Origin: Pipra filicauda
Lineage: Eukaryota > Chordata > Aves > Passeriformes > Pipridae
DNA length: 64,000 nt
Reading direction: 5' to 3'
NCBI RefSeq assembly: GCF_003945595.2
Contig: NW_024104313.1
Span: 124,001-188,000 of the forward strand
Translations under genes and position numbers: made by a program
The notes under the pieces: model-generated
Databases searched by the model: none
Told to the model about the DNA's origin: nothing
What the model saw: only the letters and a program-made list of their open reading frames with translations
Part shown: positions 12,001 through 22,575 of the stretch, piece by piece
Layout of the letters: each line of letters starts with the position of its first letter
Numbering within the stretch: position 1 is the first letter of the stretch

Positions 12001-13349
12001 CATTCTTGGCACAGTTCACTTACTTTGATTCTGTATATCAGGACTGTGCCTTCACAGTTTGTTCACAAGCAAGGCCTAAGCTTCTCCAACATTTTATATT
12101 TATCTTCTCCGTTCAGAACCGGAAAACCTGTTGGATTACAATGGGGATTAAGTCTTTGGCACTTTTCATATGGCTTGCCAAAGAAGAAAGGCTGCTGAAT
12201 CCAGGGCTCTGAAATGTGGCCTGTTGAGATCCTGACAGGGGTGCCATCCCCCGAGCTTTCTTCCAGCCTTCTCTTGCAGTTCTGCAGCTCCTCTACACAC
12301 CTGCCCCATGTACTTGTATCTGAGTAACTCCGTTTATTTATTTTGGCTTTCCATCAGCAGTTTAGGCCTCAGGTAAATTCTCTGATCTCTTGTTAAGCCA
12401 ATATTTATTTAAATATTTATTTAAATTCTAGCAGATGAAACTTTAAATTCAAAACCTTTTCAAATCCTCCCTTTAGAGAGGTCTCAAATGTCTTCATAAC
12501 TTCACCTGTGATCTCTTGAATACCGTGTGTTGCTAAGAATATTATTTAATTTTTGAGGTGAAATGGCAAAAAGAAAAGAAATCTACTTCTCCTAAAAAGA
12601 CAGCTTGAAATACTGTATTAATGAAATTCTGGTTTTATTCCACAGACTGAATTTTTTATATTTAATCTTTTTGTGCTCTGTGCAAGTAAGCAAAATTCTC
12701 TTCTGTTCTTTTACATTAAAAAGAGTTGGTGGATTGCAGACTATATAATAGAGTAAAAGTACTTAGGGGCAAAATATCTGCATATTAGAACTTTCCAACA
12801 AACAAATTTCGGCATTCTAGCATTTTTCTGGCATTTTTCTAGCATTCTTCAGTGCTCTTCTGTGCTCTGGAGTACAAAATGTTGCATTCATACTCATTTC
12901 AGTGGTTGCATGTGGTAAGAATTGTGATAGTAAACTTCTGATACCTCATAGACAATGGGGATTATACCTGTTGTAAGTGAATAAAAATAAATTTATTTGA
13001 GAGAAGGTGCTGGGATTTTTGATGTCAAATTTGACTTAAGCTTCCAGTAAGTGTGTTGGATTTATACTGTCTTTAAAAACAAGTACTGCTTTTTAATTAA
13101 TTTAAATTATGCTTTTTTATGCTTCTTTTATCAAGCACTTTCCTCTTAGATGTGATTTGCAGAGTCAATGCACCTGCTGATTTTGTTGGAGTTTTGGTTT
13201 TGGTTTTTTTTTTTTCCACAATGAATAGCACTGGCTTTTGTAAGACTAGGGAGAAAGAGGATTATGTATTAGTTAGGAAGGAGTCTTGGAGATGCACATG
13301 TGTGCATTTTATGTATGTATGTGAGTGTAATCTATATACATGTATTAAC

Positions 13350-13371
13350 AATATATATATATATATATATA
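13350..13371 (+). repeat. (AT)n microsatellite
   Basis: About eleven AT dinucleotides. It is probably polymorphic in length. Confidence 0.95.
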
Positions 13372-15147
13372 AACATAGTGAGATAGTCAGAGCATAGCAT
13401 ATTAAGAAAGTATTTCCCCCATTGATTTAACTGTATATTTTGCTATTGGTCCAGATAATGTTATTTACAGTGGAGCATTATGAGTGTTCCTGGAAAGATG
13501 GGAACTGTTCAGTTCCCATTAGCTGTAACTATTTTTTGCCATATACATACTCTTTTGCTCTCCAAACAATAATCAAAATAAAATTCAAATTTTACTGATT
13601 CTTCTGAGCAGTCTGAATACACAGCTTGCACACTTCAATTATTTCCATAACACCTTTAAGTAGAAATTAAACCAAGATGTACTACAGGAGGCTGCATAAC
13701 ACAGTGCAGGGCAGCTGCCTGACACTGCACTGTGCAATCTTACCTTGTATTTTAGTACATTAAGGGGATGCTTTCAAGTGCAAAACTTAAAATGATGTGT
13801 TAAATTGTATTAGTATCTGGCCTTATCCCTTAAAGATTAGCCAGATCGGAACTGAAAACATGAAATTGCAAATACCTGCAACACTGGCTGCTGAGCAAAA
13901 CAGTGGCAGCATTCTCAGCCATAGTCAAATGTTCTTAAAGTATCTGACACCTTTGGAGTTGTCAGGCAGACTATATGTTTGAAAAATCATAGAATTCCAA
14001 TTTTCAGTTTTAAAAATAGTTATTTCTTTAAACTGAATAAATACTTTTGAGCTTATGCTTCTGTCAGTCAACAAAAATGCAAAGGATTAACATCTTCAGC
14101 TAAAATACTGCAGAAATAAATCTTTAAAAAGACTGGTGGTTGCAATCAATACCCAAGCAGTTTAGGTGACAGGTACCCACTATCTAATTGATATAAATGG
14201 TTTTTTTGTTTTGTATCGTGTTTTGCTAATTCCTTTGCTTCCTGCCTGTGAAGGTGTTGGTCGAAGTGTTCCACTGGGGACGTGTCTACTGTTTGTACAA
14301 TCTCCATGACTGATATGGATGTAATGAGGCTTTTTCCTGTTTCATAGTTCTTGTAGTCATTCCCCTGACCATGGGCTCTATGAGCACATTCAGACTCCTT
14401 ATGAAAAACAGTTCTGCCAGCTGAATGGCAGGAAGCTTATGAGTTTGTTTGCTGGGCTTCTCTGGATGTATAAACCAGTTGCTGCAGCTCTAAAAATGAT
14501 ATGACTGGTGCAGTAGTGATTTTCTGCACTGAAGGTGGATGCTGACAGGAATTATGTACTGCAGATATTTTAGTGAACTCTGAAAAGACCGTGCTGTAAT
14601 ACAACACTCCCAAACACAGAATTCTGTGATTCTGATGTCTTCTAGCATGTGATTTTCTCTCCCTCATTACTTTTGTCGAATTATATCAGTGGGAAACCAG
14701 TTTATATGACTGTGCTTTGCCTTGTAACAAGGAATTGTTTTCCCTTGTATAATTTAATATATTTTGGCTCTAGAGCATACCTCAGTTTCCTGCATTTATT
14801 TGATATATGCGTTGGGGAGGAGCACGAGGGGCACAGGAAGCACGTGTGCTGCAAAGGTTAGGACTGAACTGAAAATCTTTTGTGCCAGCTAGCAGCTACT
14901 TAGGCAGCTGCCTAGTGGGATTTCTTCTGATTCTAAATGTTCTCTGTAATTGCTAATACTGCCAAGGGGAAACTAATGTTTTTTATTTAGTGATCACTAC
15001 CTATTCTGGGATGAGTTTAAAAATGCTACAAGGGAGTATTAATAGCTTTTCTCTGAAAATAGTACATGCTTCCTGAAATTGAAAAGTAAGCCTCTCGTAG
15101 TCACTCTAGTACAAACACATCATGAGAAATTCTCACTTAAAAAGCTC

Positions 15148-15163
15148 TTTTGCTCTTGTTCAG
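15148..15163 (+). promoter_or_regulatory. PRKN: Splice acceptor of PRKN exon 2
   Basis: A short pyrimidine-rich stretch (TTTTGCTCTTGTTCAG) ends in CAG immediately before the exon. It is a good U2-type 3' splice site, and its position gives exactly the conserved exon length and phase. Confidence 0.93.
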
Positions 15164-15327
15164 TGTTTGTCAGGTTCAACTCCAGCCATGGCTTCCCGGT
15201 GGAGGTTGGTTCGGATGCCAGCATCCTCCAGCTGAAGGAGGCAGTTGCCCAGCGACAGGGAGTTCCAGCCGACCAGCTGCGGGTGATTTTTGCAGGGAGG
15301 GAGCTCAGCAATGACTTGACACTGCAG
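15164..15327 (+). CDS. PRKN: PRKN (Parkin) exon 2, ubiquitin-like domain
   Basis: This is an internal exon of Parkin, the cytosolic RBR-type E3 ubiquitin ligase that works with the kinase PINK1 to mark damaged mitochondria for mitophagy. It encodes residues 3-57, most of the N-terminal ubiquitin-like (Ubl) fold that keeps Parkin autoinhibited and is phosphorylated by PINK1 at Ser65, which is encoded in the next exon. The translation runs from [15 protein letters not shown] through [18 protein letters not shown] to a terminal Gln57. The length (164 nt), the entry phase (the first two bases complete codon 3) and the exit phase (0, after Gln57) equal human exon 2 (c.8-171). Against the human protein as I recall it there are about nine changes in 55 residues: D18G, T21A, F24L, V29A, K32Q, K48R, R51S, W54L, V56L. 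The Ile44 patch, Lys27, Arg33, Pro37, Arg42 and Ala46 are kept. There are no stops or frameshifts, so the exon looks functional. The start codon is in exon 1, outside the window. Confidence 0.97.
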
Positions 15328-15333
15328 GTAAGA
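15325..15333 (+). promoter_or_regulatory. PRKN: Splice donor of PRKN exon 2
   Basis: CAG|GTAAGA is nearly the consensus U1 binding site. It ends the exon after codon 57 in phase 0. Reading through it gives only four further codons (VRIPW) before a stop, so the Parkin reading frame must be spliced here. Confidence 0.95.
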
Positions 15334-15530
15334 ATCCCTTGGTAGCTTCTCTCCTGGACTGCTGCCAGCTACACTGCCTCTGCCTCTAATGCTGCCAATC
15401 TGATGTTCATGCCTGAGATCTAATAGAATAAATAGTGCCTGGGGATTCCTTGAACTTTACTCCACACTGCTTCATTAATTCTGACCTTCTTAATTATGCA
15501 TTAAAACAGCAAGCAGGAAGGGTAGGGAAA

Positions 15531-15565
15531 GAGAGAGAATATGAGAGAGAGAGCACGAGAGAGAG
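15531..15565 (+). repeat. Interrupted (GA)n microsatellite
   Basis: GA repeats broken by AT and CAC interruptions, about 200 bp downstream of the exon 2 donor. It makes a purine tract in the PRKN transcript. Confidence 0.9.
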
Positions 15566-18500
15566 CTGTGCCTAGTGAATAAATGTTTACTGACTACAGA
15601 AGCAAACCATGCACAATTTCTGTGTCTGTTCAATTTCTATCTTACTTATTCCATTTGAATCTTAATGAAGAAGGATGTGAATAAATTGCTCTAAATCAAG
15701 CTGCACAGTCATCACATTTGATAGAATTTGTAACCCAATTGTGACCCCTGGAGGATAGCTACAGGGCTGCTGCTGCTCCATGTGCTGCTGTGTCTGCACA
15801 GGTGTGTGCTGCTGGAGGGGTGGTTCCAGATCAGAAAGCCCACAGAAGTGTATTCTAAACCACTGAACTCATGAACGAGTAAAGCTGAAAGAGGAGCAGA
15901 GAGCACAGAAGAGCAGCTGTAAGTAGGTGTCTTAAATTCAGCTTCTGAAAGTTAGGGAACTGTCCTCTTCAATAAATGCAAAGGGCTGTTCATCTGTGGT
16001 GAGCAGTAGTAAGCATTCAAAGACAGGTTCAACTTGCTCTTTGCTATCTCCACCAGTGCAGCCACACTTACTTTATAAATATTTTTGTTTATCCTGTATG
16101 TGCATTTGGCAGTTCACTCTCATAGGCAGGGTTTAGCATAAGATCACACATTTAAGACAATTGGGAAACTTGGGGAAACCTACTGGCCTTTCAACTGAGT
16201 GCAAATACTGATTTAATGAAATTGCTGTCCTTCTGCAGTGGTATCAAAGAGCTGCAGATGCAATCTGTAGTAGTGCAGGTGATTGTACAAGGGATCCCTC
16301 CCTGGCAGAACTATTCAGATTAATTGGCACTCATACTTCAGATGTATTACTGTACTTAGAATGGCTGCTAAGCCTGGGTACAGAAAGTCACTGGTGTATT
16401 GATGACCAATCACTGTTTCTCCTTAGGTAGGATATTTATTGTTTTGTGAAGGGAGTTTCAGCACACAAAGGTATAGAAATGTGAATTGTCAGTCTCCAGT
16501 GCATCAGCTGTGAAAGTGTTGATGCGTGCATGCATGGCATATACATCGGTGTGCTTCACTTATATGTGAAAACACATATACGACAGAGTAAGAATAAAAT
16601 AAAAAAATCATGTGAATTGTAGAAGTTGTCAGTTGCCAGTTGCTAGATTTGGGGGTCTGTGTTGTTCTATCAGAAGCTTCTGAATCACTTGGCTTTTCCT
16701 CGGAAGCTGTAGGTGTTGGTATTACTACCATTTTATATCAGCATGAAACACAGGTATTCAACCCAGTTTGACACTTGCAACCATGTTTGTTGTGGGCTAC
16801 AACATACGGTCTGTAGCCAGGGTAAATTAAAAATTGTGTTCCAGATATACAGACCTGCTGATTGCTTAATTTCATTGGAATGTCAGAATTACCATGTGTA
16901 GTCAAGACTTTCTGTTATTTGGTAAACTGGATGTAGACATTATTGCTTTGACTCTTGCCTTCTAAAGCAGATAGGAAGTTCAAAAGCTGTTTCAGGTGGT
17001 ATAATCCATACTTCTGTGTTTAGGTTTCTTAAATATTGCAATGATTAATATCATTGGCAGTGTATCAACTACATTCTTATTCTTGATATTTGATTAGGTG
17101 TATTCTTCCTTTGCTTCCATGTTTGCATTTTTTTCTGTTGTATATTAGTATATGTAAATTTATTTTTGAAATTTGTCAGCACGAACAAATGAGCTGAGTA
17201 TTTGAGGTGTTTGGGTTCCTATGGCAGGCTATTTGGTTTTTTTACATAAGAAGCTGAATGCTAATAAAGCTTGGGTACTAGTGAAATACTAACTGCTGGC
17301 ATTTATGTCGCATCTATAATTTCAGAGTTAATATCACATATGAGCAAATTAACTAGTACTTGTTTTCTAGACCCATGGATTTGCATCAGAACAAGAAAAT
17401 ATAATATTAGTTTGTACTCAGCTGATGCTTTATTTTGTTATATGATAACATAGACTTTCTATTAGGACCATTTTGTACTTCTGTTTTTCTTAAATTACTT
17501 TTGAACTGTTTTACCCAAAATACTGTGGAAGACTAGAGGTCAGGAAGGAGAACTGATGGAATTACAGATAATCAGATTATAGAGGACCTGGGAAAAGCTG
17601 CAATAATTGCATAAGTATGGGCAGGGATATAGGAAATACTCCAGGATAGCAAACTTAACTGGTTTCACAGCTCACACAACAACTAGATTTGGCTTGACAG
17701 CTACTTCAGTATCTCAGATAGCTGGTACAAAACATAACTGAGAATGTGAAAGCTGTGTTTGTTTTCCTGTTTGGAGAGACGGAAAAATCTTTCCTGGTAG
17801 CTGAAACTTGTGAAAAAGAAATGAAGCTTTGGAATGGACAGAAATTAAAGAGAAATTATTATAAGAACGAAAGGGCCAAGCTGAGATCTTAAAAAAGTAA
17901 TTTGATATCAAGAACAACAATAAAATATTGTAGGAAGGATAGAAGTGAAATATGTGGGGAGACATTTAATTTGGTACTGCAGATAAGTATTTTGTCCTTG
18001 AAAAAAGAGAGGAAGATTAGACACCGATTCAACTGTGCACAGAGGAGATCAGTATCTAAGCTAATGACTAAGGCACACATCATAAAATTAGAGCCATGTT
18101 AAGGAAATATTGGTAATGACTGGATGAAGAATGGAACCTGCAAATTTGAATCTCATAGGAAGGAATTAGAGCAATAAGCTGCTTCCTAAAAGTGTAGCAA
18201 ATGGTGTAATTTTAAGGGTGCTAAACATTTCAATGATGAAGAGCTCCCTACTGATTACAGTTCACTTTAGAATAATTGGAAGTAATTCATTAATATAGAC
18301 CAAAAAATAGAAATCCTTTCAGAAGGCTGTCATGAGTATGGGAGAATAGTGGTAAGATCTTCTTGGGGCAATAATAGTGAAAGTAGAACAGAACCATAAC
18401 AGAGTCACCAACAGAATAAACAGGAGGTACCTGCTTATCAGGAACATTGAAGTGTCCTGACAGGGAGTGACTGCTTACAAAATTGTCATTGCCTCCAAGA

Positions 18501-21500
18501 ATGGCAAAATTAGTTAGCAAAGCTTCTGAAAGCCAAGTAGGTAGTATGTATTATTACACAGTTTTGCTCAATGCAAACAATTTGAAATTTACTACTGGTG
18601 ATAGCAGCAGTTTTACATTAGTACAGACTTCTCATTTCTTGAAGAACTCAAAATCCCTTTGTGTGAGGAAGCTCTTCGCAAACAGTTTGCAAGAGAGATT
18701 CCCTGCCCTGCAGAGCTTACAGTGTAAATGAGTAAAGCAGACAAATGATGTGATGGGAATCAGTAGCTTAATTTGTCCATAGTCAATAGCAAAACAGGGA
18801 TAGAATTAAGTCTTCTATTTCCCAGTCTTGTACCATTACAGTGTGTCCTCTATGAAGTAAATCTAGAAAAAACTGTTCTTTAAAACAGAGAAAGACTAAA
18901 CATGATTAGTGCAAGGACTTGTTAGCTTTAGGGCAGTGCTCCACTGAGACAGCTTCTGAGTCAATGTTAGCTGGAATTTGACTGCAGCATAGGCTCAAGG
19001 TTTGGAGCATAGGTTTCACGTGAATTTGCATGTAACTGCATCCATCCATATAGGTGCTTGCCTAAAATGATTTATACATACATTCAAGAAACAAACAAAC
19101 ATGACTAGAATTTATTGTTGAACACTGATTTGTGAGCTCACAAGCTTAACTGGAAATGAGTAAAAAGGAATGGCACAACTGGAGTAGCAGCATAGATAAT
19201 CATCTATACGGAGAAAGGAAGAGAAGTGTTAAGGAGCAATGGTGCTGTTTTTTAGCAGGAAGAGGTATTTGAACAACGCCACATTGCATTTCATCAAAGA
19301 AGGACCTTGTGTACTTAAATGTGTGGCAACTTTCTTACTCTAAGCACAGCTCAGTACAGCAGAGCTTCCAGCAGTTCTTATATTTCCCTGGTTCATTTTA
19401 CTGAAGGTTCAAAGAAGAAACCAGGTGACACAGTGCAAAATGTGTCCCTAACCAGCAAAAAAACCCCGATGTTTAGTTATAAACCACTGAACACTAAGAT
19501 TGGATTGGGTCTTTTGACAAACACAAGTACTACCTCGTGTTGCAATCTACAGTTTTATATACGGGATACCAAATCACTCACAGGAACAACTTTGATGTTC
19601 AGCAGTTTTGTGGGTTACGGAATATAGTTGAGCCAACATTTGCATACTTTAATGCTATTTGTAGAGATTTGCTTACAGACATACTGACTGAATCAATCAT
19701 CGCATGTGAAATCCAAAGAGAGAAAATGATTTTATTTGTGCGTGTCTGAATCAGTATTTTTGGTCAATATTTGATCGACCTGTGGATCTTTTCTTCTTTT
19801 TAAAGCTGGAAGAGATGTGTTTTATACTTCTTCAAAATAGGAAAAGCTAGCTGAATAATTCTTAGATATATTATAGTAACAGAGGAATCTAGAGATGCCA
19901 CATCTGTGGTGCCAGCTAATGTGGACTTGGCTAAATGAGAGGCTAACAGTGCCTCCCACTCTTCTTTCTTTTGATGGCTGCAGACTCACTGTGACAATAG
20001 AGAGCTGTTGAAAAAATTTTTTTCAAGACTTGTGATGGTCCTCATGGTATTATATGCCCATAATAAATGGGGAAAGTACTGTGTAGCCATATTTAGTGTT
20101 ATATTAAGTCAGGGCTAGCTCAGGTCTACAGATGTTCCGTATCTCTTGAAAAGGATATATGTTGGCAGATCAAGAGCTAAATGCATTAATAGATTTGTCC
20201 TTCAAGCCTGATAACACATTTCCATTCTGACTTTAAATGCTTTCCTGTTCTATTCTTTTTATGCTACATTTTTTAATGCTACAAAAAATATTTAACTATA
20301 GCTAAATGAGGGATAAATTATCTTCAAGTAGTTTAATAACTGCGAAATGTGAATGGGCCATGTTTGAGCGGGCTGCAGATTCTATTATGGCCTTGAAGTT
20401 TGCTGGTTCCTTCTCTGTTCTTCTGACATTTCTTAGTGTGTTTTAGTTGGCCAGCTAATGATTGAGGAGGAAGTGTGGCAAATTTTCTGCAGTGTGCAGT
20501 CTGTACAGATTTGTATTTAATTTCTCCATATATCTGGGTTTTGGCATCTAGATGAATTCTGTCTTGTCTGCTCAGTCTGGTTCATGGTTCCCTGGCATAG
20601 GGTTTCTGGTGCCAATATTCTTAGAGGAATCTTACTGACTCATAATATTTCTGAATGACCTGTGCTGCCCTTTTAGATTAATTTCCTAGTTTCTAAATAT
20701 GAGTTTCTTTTGTTTTCCCCTTTGCTAACAGTTTCAGTAAGTTGGGAGTCTTATGAGTTTCTATTCCCTCTATGGCTGTTATTAATTTCTGATATGTGAG
20801 AATGTGTTCAGGCAGCAGATGATTTTTTTTTTAAACTTCATTTCTCTTAAGCAGTTAAAATTCCCGACATTGGGGTCATTAAGTGAATTTTACAAAATCC
20901 ATTTTTAAAAGAGCCATTGCTTTGTGTTGGACTGATAGAGAAATTGCAATACTATTTGCACGAAATACGACAAGTTGATAAGAAACTCCTCTGGCAAACT
21001 ACTCAAGTTCTTCTCAAGACATACATAGTGTTTCAGAATGAAATTATCTTGAAAATTGCACTAATATTAGATGGGCTTTTGTTTTCTATCTACATGCTTG
21101 CATTAGACAGGCACTTTTTAAATCATTCTCCCTGATCATGAGTATAACCCAATTCATGTGTTTACAATTTTGTCCATTTTGTGATTTGGATCCTTCTTTA
21201 GGTTGCAGGAGAGAAAAAGTGCAAGAAAAAAAAACTTTAAAAAGCTGCAGTTGTTCAAGTGGTGGCAGTCAGTACTAACTTTTATGAATCTGTAAATAGT
21301 GACAGTAGGAGAAAGGTCAGTCCACATCTTTCATTCGTCACCTTTCTAAATTGCTTTGGTGAAAAAATGTTTAGCCTACTGAACACTGTTACCAAAAACT
21401 ATCATTGAATAAGCAGAAGGTCAGGGGTAGTAGGGACATTTCCTTCCTTCTTCCTTCTTTTTCTTCAAAAGAAAAATATAGTATTTACTCTTCTGGTAGA

Positions 21501-22064
21501 GTACATTTATAAGGGAGGATCCATAGGCACTTTGTATTTCCTAATTCATAACTAAAATATTAGGATTTAATTCACACTATACATACTGAAGATACTGGAT
21601 TAAGAAATGGGAAATTGGGACAGAGCATCTGGGGGTTATTTTTAACATTGAGAATGTTGTGTCAGGATAATAAAACTGTAAACTTCAGTGTTGGAAATAT
21701 ATTTTAAATAGCAAATAGCATACCAGATGTACCTCCTCAATAAAAAGGTGGAATGAAGTTCCTTGGAATAATTTCTTTGCTTTAGTCTTATTTTTACTTA
21801 CTTAAATCTGCTTACTTACAACTCTGATTGTCTGAAATCTCATCTGTAATATGTTTATATTGGTAATTATCAAGGTCACACAGCTATTTAATAAACTGTT
21901 CTGGGGTTTCTTCTTTTATTTTTGTTTTTCAAGCTTTCTCATTGTAGTTGAAAATATGGGAGGGAAACTTAGGCGCTTCATATCTGGTTTCAGTTTTCAT
22001 CATAAATGAAAATACTCGTTACTCCAGGAGAGGCAGAATTATCCCTGTAAGGCATAGTTTTGAT
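15566..22064. other. Intron 2, no gene or clear element
   Basis: AT-rich intron with no recognisable transposable element. The 102-codon frame at 19319-19627 (+) starts MCGNFLTLSTAQ and is Ser/Thr-rich; it has no signal peptide, domain motif or splice context that I recognise. The adenine-rich stretch 17530-18110 could be an old eroded insertion, but nothing diagnostic remains. A CTTC-type pyrimidine run lies at 21439-21465. Confidence 0.55.
21439..21465 (+). repeat. Pyrimidine (CTTC)n tract
   Basis: Imperfect TTCC/TTCT repeats of about 27 bp on the + strand. Confidence 0.85.
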
Positions 22065-22088
22065 GGGGGAGGGGATGGGGAGGTGGGG
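22065..22088 (+). other. G-quadruplex-forming motif
   Basis: Four G tracts of five, four, four and four bases are separated by loops of one, two and four bases. This fits the canonical G4 rule with at least four tetrads and short loops, which usually means high stability. It lies on the coding (+) strand, so it would be present in the PRKN pre-mRNA. Confidence 0.85.
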
Positions 22089-22496
22089 AGAATAAATTAA
22101 AAGAACACGGTTGTTGCACTATGACAGCAAAGGCCTAACACCAATACAGGCTTAAAGGGAAAGAAGTTGAAGCAAAAGTAGTTATATAATTTCTTATGTA
22201 TCCTTGGAGCAATCCTCGACGAATTTACAATTCCTAGAAGCTTTCTTATGAACTCTAAAAGCCCGTTGGAGAAATGAATGTAAAGTGTTTAAAAAAAAAA
22301 AATCAGTAATAAAGAGAACAATGGAGCAATACAATTTGCTCTCCTCATTTAGACTAAATAAAGCAGCGAAAGTACCTGTTCCACAAATGAAGCACTTTCC
22401 TCATATACAGAGCAGGTTGTTATTTCATTTTTCCACGTAAAACATTGGCTCCATTGATTTAGTGAAAATGAAGCCATTGACTTTCCAGGAGCCAGT

Positions 22497-22575
22497 ATTC
22501 TCCCTCTCATTCTCTCATGCTCATTTTACCTCTCACTTATTGTCTCCTTCTCCTTCTCTCTCCCTTTTCTCTTGC
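22497..22575 (+). repeat. Polypyrimidine (CT-rich) tract
   Basis: About 80 bp dominated by CTC/TCT runs with few interruptions, ending before the ACATACACAG segment. Such tracts can form triplex DNA or bind PTB in RNA. It has no exon-like sequence immediately after it. Confidence 0.7.

Larger units (their letters stand above)
8799..15147. other. Intron 1 up to the PRKN acceptor
   Basis: AT-rich intron. It holds a 15-A run (9049-9063), an (AT)n tract (13350-13371), short T/A homopolymers and chance frames up to 95 codons (for example 10635-10922 +) without recognisable motifs. The stretch 9870-10140 has more balanced composition and several transcription-factor-like motifs; see the findings. 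An in-frame ATG at 15079 lies in the intron just upstream of exon 2 and is not a Parkin start. Confidence 0.6.
1..15163 (+). other. PRKN: PRKN intron 1 (3' part)
   Basis: This sequence precedes Parkin exon 2 and is AT-rich with frequent stops in all frames. It contains a CR1 LINE 3' end (901-1725), a GC-rich patch (6376-6705), a tRNA-derived SINE-like insertion (8432-8741) and short simple repeats. No exon 1 (which would carry ATG and only seven coding bases) can be recognised, so intron 1 probably extends beyond the left edge. Intron assignment is inferred from the exon and its splice sites; very large introns are known for PRKN in vertebrates. Confidence 0.9.

Noticed and set aside
15079..15163. 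Alternative in-frame Parkin start at 15079
   Set aside because: The ATG lies in the intron, and the frame crosses the polypyrimidine tract and acceptor. Exon 2 phase and length match the known gene exactly when spliced at 15163/15164.
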